A stretch of DNA of 64,000 nt from Pinirhizobacter soli. Its GTDB lineage: Bacteria; Pseudomonadota; Gammaproteobacteria; Xanthomonadales; Rhodanobacteraceae. The first letter of the stretch is position 1, and each line of letters starts with the position of its first letter. This document shows positions 43,164 through 51,135 of this stretch, piece by piece. The translations under genes were made by a program, and so were the position numbers. Under the pieces are notes generated by a model, which made no database searches, was not told the DNA's origin, and saw only the letters and a list, made by a program, of their open reading frames with translations. The stretch is from positions 2,070,599 to 2,134,598 of the forward strand of contig NZ_JADZLQ010000001.1 of NCBI RefSeq assembly GCF_015905305.1, given 5' to 3'.

Positions 43164-45050
43164 TTACTTCTTGGCTTTCAGCAACTCACTAAGCCAATCC
43201 GCCCGGCTGGTATCACGCTCCAGATGCGGGTACACCAGACCGCCGGTGTAGTTGATGCGGATCGTCTTGTAGCTGTCGAAGTTCTTCACCAGCAGGTCCA
43301 ACGGCTGCTTGGCCTTCACGGCGTCCTTGATGGCTTCGCCTGAGAATTCCTTGCCGTTCACGGCGGTGATCGTCATGCCCGGGGAGATGCCTGCATTGAA
43401 GGCGGGGCTGTCCCACAGCACGTCACCGATTTCGCCCTTGGCCGACAGCGACAGGCCGACGGAGTAGGTAAGGTCCACGGACTTCCGGCGCATTTCGGCG
43501 GCCTTCACAGCTTCCGACGGCTTGTCGTTGTAGACCAGCTTCCAGCCCGAACGGGCGATACCGTCGATCGGGCCCTTGTGGCCATCCAAACGTTCGCGCA
43601 GGTACGGCGCCCAGTCGTAGGCGACCACGCCATTGAGCGTCTTGACCACGTCGTCGAAGGTATACGGGGCCACCTTGTAGCTGCCGTCGTCGATGCCGTA
43701 GAAGGCCTTGGCGAAATCGTCCAGGGACTTGTGGTTCTTGGTGAGCTCGCGGATGCGGGTATCCACGTCCAGCCAGATCATCTGCCCGGCGGAGTAATAA
43801 TCCTCGCTCATCTGGTAGTTGCGGTACGACAGCGGCCGGCGCTGGGCGATGGTCGGGTCGTTGGTGGTGTCCTGCACATTGCGCCAGGCCAGGCCCGGGC
43901 GGCCGCGGTCGTAGCTGGCAGCGACCATGGCCCACACGTCCTTGGACTGGTCCTGAGTCATCAGGCCCGAGCGCGCGGCGATCACCTGGCCGTAGAACTG
44001 GGTCTGGCCTTCGTACACCCACAGCAGGGTGTCGCCCATCGGCACGTTGAAGTTCGGCGTGGCAAGGTCGGCGCCACGGCGGAACTTGCCATCCCACGAG
44101 TGGTTGAATTCGTGCGACAGCAGGTCGCGGCCGAGCCAGTTCTTCTCCCACTCGGTGAAGTATCCGGGCGAGCCTGAATTTTCGCTGGAGCGGTGATGCT
44201 CAAGGCCGATGCCGCCGAGCTTCTCGGTCAGGGCAAGCAGGTAGTCGTAGTGATCGAAATGGCGCGCGCCGTACAGGCGGTCCATCTGCTTGACGATGTT
44301 GCGGTGGATTTCCAGCTGCTCGGGCTTGATTTCCAGCGACTGCGGATCGTCCGCCACGATGTTCAGGTGCACCGGCGAGCGGCCGTTCGGATCAAGGTCA
44401 ACGCGCTTGAAATACTTGCCGGCGAAGATCGGCGAGTCGACCAGGTCGTCGTAGTTGATCGTCTTGAAATTGACGGTATCGCCATCCTTGCTGGCCACTT
44501 CCAGCGCGGAACCGAACTGCCAGCCGGTGGGCAGCTTGACGCTGGCATCCACGTTGATGCGGTTGGCGTAGTAACCGGCCGGGTACAGGGTGACGCCGTT
44601 CCACTGCACGTTGACGATTTCCGGCGTCATCTGCACGCGGCCCTGGCGGGTGGACTGCGGCGTGAGCTGCTGGAACTCAAGCTCCACGCTGGAAGCGCCG
44701 GCGGGTACGTCGAAGTGGAAGGCGTAGACGTTGTACACATCGCGCGTCCATTCCACCTTCTGGCCGTTGGCCTTGACCACGAGGCCGGCGAACTGGTCGA
44801 TCGGGCCCGAGGGCGAGTGATGGCCGGGCAGCCATTCCGGGAACAGCACGGTCATCGGACCGGGCTGGGCGGGGATGGTTTCCTTGACGCGGAAGATCCG
44901 GCGATCGAGATCGGTGGCGTCGACAACGACCTTGATCGTGCCGTTGAACGCGGTGTCCTGCGGCGGGGCGACGTCGGCATGGCTGGCAGTCGTGGCACCC
45001 AGGCCAACCAGGGCAACAAGCAGGGCGGAAGCAAGGGGTGTGGCTTTCAC
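43164..45050 (-). CDS. M61 family glycyl aminopeptidase-like metalloprotease with PDZ domain
   Basis: 628 residues from a GTG start with GGAG six bases upstream; the longer open frame has no signal peptide. A Sec signal peptide (first 24 residues) predicts a periplasmic enzyme. An N-terminal beta domain is followed by the gluzincin domain with GLEHHRSSEN and the zinc site HEFNHSW (about residue 315), and a C-terminal PDZ domain (AFNAGISPGMTITAVNG). M61 enzymes remove N-terminal glycine or act on peptides. It is followed by a terminator. Confidence 0.93.
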   Translation of the reverse strand: MKATPLASALLVALVGLGATTASHADVAPPQDTAFNGTIKVVVDATDLDRRIFRVKETIPAQPGPMTVLFPEWLPGHHSPSGPIDQFAGLVVKANGQKVEWTRDVYNVYAFHFDVPAGASSVELEFQQLTPQSTRQGRVQMTPEIVNVQWNGVTLYPAGYYANRINVDASVKLPTGWQFGSALEVASKDGDTVNFKTINYDDLVDSPIFAGKYFKRVDLDPNGRSPVHLNIVADDPQSLEIKPEQLEIHRNIVKQMDRLYGARHFDHYDYLLALTEKLGGIGLEHHRSSENSGSPGYFTEWEKNWLGRDLLSHEFNHSWDGKFRRGADLATPNFNVPMGDTLLWVYEGQTQFYGQVIAARSGLMTQDQSKDVWAMVAASYDRGRPGLAWRNVQDTTNDPTIAQRRPLSYRNYQMSEDYYSAGQMIWLDVDTRIRELTKNHKSLDDFAKAFYGIDDGSYKVAPYTFDDVVKTLNGVVAYDWAPYLRERLDGHKGPIDGIARSGWKLVYNDKPSEAVKAAEMRRKSVDLTYSVGLSLSAKGEIGDVLWDSPAFNAGISPGMTITAVNGKEFSGEAIKDAVKAKQPLDLLVKNFDSYKTIRINYTGGLVYPHLERDTSRADWLSELLKAKK

Positions 45051-45286
45051 TCGTATCTCCGGACAAGGGGACGACCTGGCCTTGTTCCATGGGCCAGATC
45101 GGGGGGAAAGGACAGACGGCGCTTCCCGGGCGCCGTCGCAACCCCTCGATCCTAGCCTCGGCGCCAAGCCCAGCCCCATGCCAGAGGTCATGTGTCTGAC
45201 CGAAATGCTTGTCGTGGATAGTATTCCGCCGCGGTTCGCATAAATTCGCCAGCGCGCCGCGTCGCGGGGCAAGCCAGGCACATGGG

Positions 45287-45314
45287 GAAAACGGCCGCTT
45301 TCGCGGCCGTTTTC
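45287..45314 (-). terminator. Terminator of the amino-acid permease gene
   Basis: A twelve-base-pair stem (45287-45298 with 45303-45314, GCGGCCG core) with a four-base loop directly after the permease stop. On the minus strand the stem ends in TTTTC. Confidence 0.8.
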
Positions 45315-46826
45315 TTATCGGCGATTGAGCTTGCTATGCCTGATGCCGTAGGCGAAATACACGATCAGGCCCAGCGCCATCCAGATGATGAAGCGCTCGA
45401 AGGTGATCCAGGGCAGGCCATAGATCAAGGCCAGGGAAAACAAAATGCCCAGTGGCGCCACGACCCACACTGCCGGCGTGCGGAAGTTGCGCTTGAGATC
45501 GGGCTTGCGCACGCGCAGCACCATCACCGAGGCGCAGATCAGGATGAACGCACTCAAGGTGCCGATGTTCACTAGTTCCGCCACCTCGCCGATCGGCAGC
45601 AGGCCCGCGACGATCGCAGTGAACACGCCAAGGATCATGGTGGGACGGGCAGGCGTGCCGTAGCGCGGGTGCACATGGGCGAACCATGCCGGCAGCAGGC
45701 CATCGCGGGACAACGCGAACCAGATGCGCGCCGCGCCCAGCATGAAGGCGAACAGCACGCTGATCACGCCAACCACCGCAGCGAAGGCGATCACGTTGGA
45801 CAACCAGTGCAGGCCGATGGCGTTGAAGGCATCGGACACGGAGGCTTCGCCACCGAGCTGCGAGTAATGAACCACGCCCGTCAGCACCAGCGACACGGCG
45901 ATGTACAGCGCCATCGCCACGGCAAGCGAAAGCAGCACCGCCCGCGGAAGGTCGCGCTGCGGATTCTTGGCTTCTTCGGCGGCCGTGGTGAGCGTGTCGT
46001 AACCGAAGACCGCGAAGAACACTACCGATGCGCCGGTGAGCACGCCCGACCAGCCAAAGTGCCCTGCCCCGGTGGCGTCGAGCACGCGCTCAGGCACGAA
46101 GGGATGCCAGTTGGCGGTGTTGATGTAGAACACGCCCACGCCGATCACCAGCATCACGCCGATCACCTTGATGGCAACGATGACCGTATTGAAGCGGGCG
46201 CCCCATTCGGTGCGTACCGACAGCAGCACGGCCACGGCCAGGCTGATGCCCGCGGCGATCACGTTGAACCGGTGGCCATCGCTGGGGCCTGCCACCGGAT
46301 GCGCGCTATGCCAGCCCACCGTGCCCATGGCCTGCTGCACGTAGTACGACATGGTGTCGGCGCTCATGCTCTTCTGCGCCCATACCGGCAGGACCACGCC
46401 GAACAGTGACTGCAGCAGTACTTGCACGTAGCCGGACCAGCCGATGGCCACCACGGCCACCACCAGGGCATATTCGAGCAGGAGGTCCCAGCCGATGATC
46501 CAGGCCGCACCCTCGCCAAGCACCGCGTAACCGTAGGTGTAGGCACTGCCGGTGACCGGGATCAACCCTGCGAACTCCGCGTAGCACAGCGCGGCGCAGG
46601 CGCTGCCGAAGCCGGCGATGATGAAGCTCAGCGCCACGGCGGGGCCGGCGTTGAGGGCCGCCTGCTGGCCGGCCAGCACGAAGATGCCCACGCCGATGAT
46701 GCCGCCGATGCCGATGGCGGTGAGCTGCCAAAGGCCAAGGACGCGGCGGAAATCTCGGCGCTGGCCAACTTCCGCTTGCAGCTGCTCCACCGTCTTGTGG
46801 CGGAGGATCCGGTTCATCAGGGTCAT
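45315..46826 (-). CDS. APC-family amino-acid permease
   Basis: 503 residues with 12-14 membrane helices. The APC signature is at the start: LTAIGIGGIIGVGIFVLAG in helix 1 with its GIG-x-GIF unwound segment, then FAGLIPVTGSAYTYGYAVLGEG and the FFAVFGYDTLTTAAEEAKNPQRDLP helix 6/loop, close to the cationic amino acid transporter (CAT/YhdG) branch. Substrate not known; cationic or broad amino acids are likely. It stands alone with its own terminator. Confidence 0.92.
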   Translation of the reverse strand: MTLMNRILRHKTVEQLQAEVGQRRDFRRVLGLWQLTAIGIGGIIGVGIFVLAGQQAALNAGPAVALSFIIAGFGSACAALCYAEFAGLIPVTGSAYTYGYAVLGEGAAWIIGWDLLLEYALVVAVVAIGWSGYVQVLLQSLFGVVLPVWAQKSMSADTMSYYVQQAMGTVGWHSAHPVAGPSDGHRFNVIAAGISLAVAVLLSVRTEWGARFNTVIVAIKVIGVMLVIGVGVFYINTANWHPFVPERVLDATGAGHFGWSGVLTGASVVFFAVFGYDTLTTAAEEAKNPQRDLPRAVLLSLAVAMALYIAVSLVLTGVVHYSQLGGEASVSDAFNAIGLHWLSNVIAFAAVVGVISVLFAFMLGAARIWFALSRDGLLPAWFAHVHPRYGTPARPTMILGVFTAIVAGLLPIGEVAELVNIGTLSAFILICASVMVLRVRKPDLKRNFRTPAVWVVAPLGILFSLALIYGLPWITFERFIIWMALGLIVYFAYGIRHSKLNRR

Positions 46827-46915
46827 GGGCGCTTCCAGGTGGTCCGGCCGCGATCATAGCGAATGGCGGCCGGCTGTCGTCCGGATCCGACGGGGAAGCC
46901 GGCTTTTTACGACCG

Positions 46916-48157
46916 TTACGACAGGCTTGGACGACGCCTTGGCAGGAAAAGCCACACGGCACTCGACGCGGCCACCAGGCAGGCCACCGCCACCCAGGGC
47001 ATGGGCAACGCCTCCACCCCGAACCAGCGCCGCACCGCCACCACGAAGGCCGCGGTGCCCGCCAGACGCAGCCCTTCCAGCCACGGCGCCATGCGATGGC
47101 CGTCGAACAGGGCGCCCAATACACAAAGGCTCGCCGTCAGGTAGGCGGCGTAACCGGCGAGCGTGCCCAGCGATGCCGTGGGTGCCAGCTGCAGGAAATG
47201 CACGGCCAGGCCCAGCAGCACGGCGAACTGGGCCAGCGCGTACCAGGCCAGGTAGGGCTCGATCGGCGGATCGTAGACTTCACGGCGGATCTCGAACGCC
47301 GACTTCGGGAACCGCGCGGCTACATCCGCCGGCCGCCAGCCGGGCGGCCGCAGCCATACCTGCAGCTTGTCCCGCCAGCGCCGGGCATGCCAGGCATCCT
47401 GCGCGGTGGCCCAGTAAACCTCCGCATTCGCCCACAGCGGATTGAAGCTGCGCAGCGGCGAGCGCGTGCCGTACACCGGCGGGTCGCGGTCGTCTTCTTC
47501 GACGAAGCTGCCGAACATGCGGTCCCAGAGGATCAGGATGCCGCCGTAGTTTCGATCCAGGTAGCGGTCGTTCACCGCGTGGTGGGCGCGGTGGTTGGAG
47601 GGTGAGGCGAACACGCGGTCGAACCAGCCGAGCTTGCGGATCTGGCCGGTATGGATCCAGAACTGATACAGCAGGTCGATCAGTGCCACCACCACGAACA
47701 CTTCCACCGGCACGCCCACGATGGCCAGGGGCAGATAGAACAGCCAGCCCAGCAGGAAGCCGGAGCCTGTCTGCCTGAGCGCGGTGGACAGGTTGTACTG
47801 CTCGCTCTGGTGATGCACCACGTGCGCGGCCCACAGGATGTTCACTTCGTGCCCGGCGCGATGCAGCCAGTAGTAGAGGAAGTCATAGGCCAACAACGCT
47901 CCCACCCACACCAGCACGTTGTCGCCGGGCAGGTGCAGCAACGCGGCGTGGTGGTAGACCCACGCGTAAACACCAATGGTAAAAAGTTTGGTGAACACAC
48001 CAACGATCTGCGACATCACCCCGAGGCCGAGACTGGCCACGGTATCGTTGCCCCGATAGGCCACCTCGCCCCGGTGCCGCGCCACCAGCCATTCGATGGC
48101 GATCAGCAGGAAGAACACCGGCGTAGCCAAGCTGATGATGGCTTCTTGCGTATTCAT
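46916..48157 (-). CDS. Integral-membrane fatty acid hydroxylase, alkylglycerol-monooxygenase-like
   Basis: 413 residues with several membrane helices. The eight-histidine di-iron pattern is complete: HRAGH (99-103), HVVHH (112-116), a WIHT histidine (169), and NHRAHH (188-193). Segments such as HEVNILWAAH, YNLSTALRQ and LLYQFWIHT resemble, as I recall it, animal alkylglycerol monooxygenase (TMEM195), including an extra C-terminal membrane region, more than ordinary sterol desaturases. It may cleave ether lipids or hydroxylate another lipid. Its start overlaps the glpQ stop in an ATGA, so the two are translated together. The exact substrate is unproven. Confidence 0.8.
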   Translation of the reverse strand: MNTQEAIISLATPVFFLLIAIEWLVARHRGEVAYRGNDTVASLGLGVMSQIVGVFTKLFTIGVYAWVYHHAALLHLPGDNVLVWVGALLAYDFLYYWLHRAGHEVNILWAAHVVHHQSEQYNLSTALRQTGSGFLLGWLFYLPLAIVGVPVEVFVVVALIDLLYQFWIHTGQIRKLGWFDRVFASPSNHRAHHAVNDRYLDRNYGGILILWDRMFGSFVEEDDRDPPVYGTRSPLRSFNPLWANAEVYWATAQDAWHARRWRDKLQVWLRPPGWRPADVAARFPKSAFEIRREVYDPPIEPYLAWYALAQFAVLLGLAVHFLQLAPTASLGTLAGYAAYLTASLCVLGALFDGHRMAPWLEGLRLAGTAAFVVAVRRWFGVEALPMPWVAVACLVAASSAVWLFLPRRRPSLS

Positions 48158-49266
48158 GGCGTGGTGTGCCCGTCCACGGCCTTGCGCCCGAGCGCCGGGT
48201 CGTCGGTGAAGAAGGCATCGATGCCGGCAGCCAGGAACCTGCGCATTTCGGTGATCGAGCCTTCGTCGTGACGGGCGGCATCCGCGCCTGGGCCGCGCAG
48301 ATCCTTCGGAAGGAAATGATTTTCCGGCCGGAAGGTATAGGGATGGACTTCAAGCCCCGCGCGATGCGCATCGTCGATCAGCGCCGTGGGTATGCCCAGG
48401 TTCCCGTCGGCATCCAGGGGGATCAGGCTGCGGATGGACGGACCGATGGCATCAGCGTACTCGCGCACCGCAGCAAGGCCCGTCGGCGTCATCATTCCCG
48501 CATAGGTAAGGCTGCCGCCGCGCGCGGCCTCATCCCACGGTTTCTCGTCGCCGGCATCCATCAGCTGCAGCAGGCGCACGTTGGGATGGGTTTTCCCAAG
48601 CTTGCCACGCAGATACCGAAGGTTCGCCACCTCGAAGCTCTGGATCTCCACGGGAGCCGACCGCGTGTACGCGTGCGCATCGATCGCAGCAAGCACCTTG
48701 TCTTCCATCGGCAGCTTCAGCTGCGCGAAGTAAGTCGAATGCTTGATCTCGGGAATAATGCCGATGGGCCGGGCAAGCGTGGCCGATTCCGCAGCGACGA
48801 AATCGATGATCTCGTCGAAGGTGACCAACTGGAACTGCCCGTCGAAGGCGGTACCGCGCAGCTCTGGCAGGCGCTCGCGCGCGCGCAGGGTTTTCAGTTC
48901 GGCCAGGGTGAAGTCTTCGGTGAACCAGCCAGACTCGGGCTTGCCGTCGATAATCTTGGTGGTCTTTCTCGAAGCGAATTCAGTATGTGAGGCAACGTCC
49001 GTGGTGCCGCCGATTTCGTTCTCGTGCCGCGCCACCAGGAAGCCATCGCGCGTGCTTACCAGGTCCGGCTCGATGAAATCCGCACCGTCGGCGATCGCCT
49101 TGGCGTAGGAGGCAAGCGTGTGCTCCGGCCGCAGCGCGCTGGCACCACGATGGCCGATCACCAGTACGCGGCTGGCGATGGGCTGGCCAGGATGAAAGGT
49201 CGACGCCATGCTCACGGCTCCCGGGTTCAGCACAAGCATAGCGATGAAAACGGGAAAGAGGCGCAT
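48154..49266 (-). CDS. glpQ: Glycerophosphodiester phosphodiesterase (GlpQ type)
   Basis: 370 residues with a Sec signal peptide (about 20 residues) so probably periplasmic. It releases glycerol-3-phosphate from glycerophosphodiesters. The TIM-barrel catalytic motifs are clear: GHRGASALRPEHTLASY with HR and the later His, and DFIEPDLVSTRDG with the metal-binding Glu and Asp; PEIKHS appears later. It lies one base after the phoA-like gene and overlaps the hydroxylase gene, making a three-gene operon for lipid phosphorus use. Confidence 0.94.
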   Translation of the reverse strand: MRLFPVFIAMLVLNPGAVSMASTFHPGQPIASRVLVIGHRGASALRPEHTLASYAKAIADGADFIEPDLVSTRDGFLVARHENEIGGTTDVASHTEFASRKTTKIIDGKPESGWFTEDFTLAELKTLRARERLPELRGTAFDGQFQLVTFDEIIDFVAAESATLARPIGIIPEIKHSTYFAQLKLPMEDKVLAAIDAHAYTRSAPVEIQSFEVANLRYLRGKLGKTHPNVRLLQLMDAGDEKPWDEAARGGSLTYAGMMTPTGLAAVREYADAIGPSIRSLIPLDADGNLGIPTALIDDAHRAGLEVHPYTFRPENHFLPKDLRGPGADAARHDEGSITEMRRFLAAGIDAFFTDDPALGRKAVDGHTTP

Positions 49267-49267
49267 C

Positions 49268-51037
49268 TCAAGGGGCCTCGTGCAGCCAGTCCTGGTAGCT
49301 TGGCCGATTCACCGGCACGCCGTTGGCATCGCAGCTGCCGAGCTTGCACAACTCCGCGCGCAGGGTGGGTGCGTGCTGCACGATCACGTGGAAGATGGAG
49401 TTTTCCTCGATCTCGCCGTGGAAGGCGGCCGCGCCCGGTCCGCTGGCGAAGATGGCGACATCCTCGCCGCCATGGGTTTCGCTCTTGAGCGGCACCAGCG
49501 CTTCCTGCATGTAGTCAGGATGGCCGGTATCGACGGTGGAGAGGTCTGGCCGGCCCTTCGTGGCCGGCATCATCGTTTTCGGGTTGTGGGGGAAGCGCTT
49601 GCTGCCCTCAGGCTGCTCGTTGCTGGCGCCGGTGTAACCCGGTCCATTGGCGAAGTTGAGCGTGGTGTAGGGCTTGCCGGTGGCGTCGTGCGCGATGCCC
49701 GCCTCCGCTTCATCGTCGTAGCTGTCGGTCATGCCACGGACCAGGCCCAGCATCGGATTGCCGCGCGCGGGATAGCCACCGAAGGTCATGGTATGGCTAT
49801 GGTCGGCGGTGACGATGATCAACGTGTCGGCAGCGTCGGTATGGTCCAGCGCCGCTTGCACCGCATCGGCCATGGCGATGGTCTCGGTGAGCGCGCGGTA
49901 GGCATTGCCGGCATGCAAGGCATGGTCGATGCGGCCGCCTTCCACCATCAGGAAGAAACCGTTCGGGTTCTGCGAAAGCACCTTGATCGCGCTGGAGGTC
50001 ATCTCGGCAAGGCTCGGCTCGCCGCCCACGTCGCTGGGCCGGTCGTGCTCGAATTTCATGTGCGAAGGCTCGAACAGGCCCAACACGCGCGGCGTGCGGG
50101 AAAGGTCCAGAGCCTTGAGCTGCGCTTCGTTCCAGACGTAAGCCCCATCGGGATGGCGCGCCTTCCACTCGGCGATGAGGTCGCGGCCGTCGGCGCGCTG
50201 GCCGCTCTTCTGCGGATACTCCGGATCCGGCATGGACTTGGGCATGAAGGCACTACGGCCACCGCCCATGGCCACGGTAAGTCCGTGGCTTATGGGAAAG
50301 TCCACCAGCTGGGCGGCGAAATCCTTGCAACCCTTGGCCCGTTCCGCGGTGGGTATCTCGCTGTCCACTTCCCAGTTGCGTTCCGGCAGGTGGCCATAGG
50401 TGGCTGCAGGCGTAGCGTGGGTGATGCGCGTGGTGGTGACCGCGCCGGTGGCCATGCCTGCGGCGGCGGCGAGTTCCAGGGCGGTAACGAGCTCCTGGCC
50501 GCGGGAGCCGGCGCAATCCTGGCGGCGCGGCACCTGCGATATGCCGATGTAGCCGGCGCGCGTCTTCACCCCGGTCATGATGGCGGTCATGGTGCCGGCC
50601 GAATCGGGTGTCTGCTGGTCGGTTTCGTAGGTGCGGCTCAATGCCGAGTACGGGAATTTCTCGAAGGACAGTTGATAGCTTTCGCCGTCCACGCCCTTTT
50701 GCTGGCCAGCAAGCACATGCGCCGCGGCGATGGTGGGGATGCTCATGCCGTCGCCGAGGAACACGATCACGTTCTTCGCGCGCTGGCCTTGCGAATGCGC
50801 CTGGGCGGCGATCCGCGCGGCCTCCGCGGCGCCATTGCGGAACCACCATGCCGGTGTCTCGCCACCCGGGCGCGCAATCACCGGAACGTCGATGGCGGAA
50901 GCCAAACCGGCTGGCAGGGGCTTGGGGTCCGCCGTCGGCGTGGTGCCGGACCGCGTGGCCGCACATCCAGCCATCGCCACCAGGGCGACGGCGAATGCGC
51001 CGTGGGACAGGCGGGCGAGGCGGGGTGACGGCTTCAT
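49268..51037 (-). CDS. phoA: Alkaline phosphatase lipoprotein
   Basis: 589 residues with a lipoprotein signal (MAGC, acylated Cys25). The phosphatase fold is shown by FLGDGMSIPT (metal Asp), DSAGTMTAIMTG with the phosphorylated serine, GGGRSAFMP, VEGGRIDHALHAGN and VTADHSHT with zinc and magnesium ligands. It would release phosphate from monoesters at the outer membrane or periplasm. Larger than E. coli PhoA (insertions in the C-terminal half). The start at 51037 gives the signal. It is the first gene of the phoA-glpQ-hydroxylase unit. Confidence 0.93.
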   Translation of the reverse strand: MKPSPRLARLSHGAFAVALVAMAGCAATRSGTTPTADPKPLPAGLASAIDVPVIARPGGETPAWWFRNGAAEAARIAAQAHSQGQRAKNVIVFLGDGMSIPTIAAAHVLAGQQKGVDGESYQLSFEKFPYSALSRTYETDQQTPDSAGTMTAIMTGVKTRAGYIGISQVPRRQDCAGSRGQELVTALELAAAAGMATGAVTTTRITHATPAATYGHLPERNWEVDSEIPTAERAKGCKDFAAQLVDFPISHGLTVAMGGGRSAFMPKSMPDPEYPQKSGQRADGRDLIAEWKARHPDGAYVWNEAQLKALDLSRTPRVLGLFEPSHMKFEHDRPSDVGGEPSLAEMTSSAIKVLSQNPNGFFLMVEGGRIDHALHAGNAYRALTETIAMADAVQAALDHTDAADTLIIVTADHSHTMTFGGYPARGNPMLGLVRGMTDSYDDEAEAGIAHDATGKPYTTLNFANGPGYTGASNEQPEGSKRFPHNPKTMMPATKGRPDLSTVDTGHPDYMQEALVPLKSETHGGEDVAIFASGPGAAAFHGEIEENSIFHVIVQHAPTLRAELCKLGSCDANGVPVNRPSYQDWLHEAP

Positions 51038-51063
51038 AACGCATCCACGGCAAGGGACAGGCG

Positions 51064-51091
51064 ATGATAGAACGTTGGCACAATGAAACAA
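51064..51091 (-). promoter_or_regulatory. Candidate promoter of the phoA-glpQ-hydroxylase operon
   Basis: On the minus strand TATCAT (51064-51069, one mismatch from TATAAT) lies 16 bases after TTGTTT (51086-51091). The start would be about 20 bases before the phoA ATG. I saw no convincing Pho box in the 98-base divergent gap. Confidence 0.4.
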
Positions 51092-51135
51092 ATGCGAGCG
51101 ATGATGTCCTCTTCCCCTTCCCACGCCCAGACCGC

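Noticed and set aside
51076-51095. TGGCAC in the phoA/NPP gap as a possible sigma-54 -24 element
   Set aside because: No GC dinucleotide at the required -12 position downstream.
51038-51135. Pho box in the divergent gap between phoA and the NPP gene
   Set aside because: Only loose CTATCAT/TTTCAT similarity to CTGTCAT repeats and no correct 11-base period.
51064-51135. Start of the NPP gene at 51064
   Set aside because: The 24 extra residues place the signal peptide internally; the ATG at 51136 puts it at the N-terminus.
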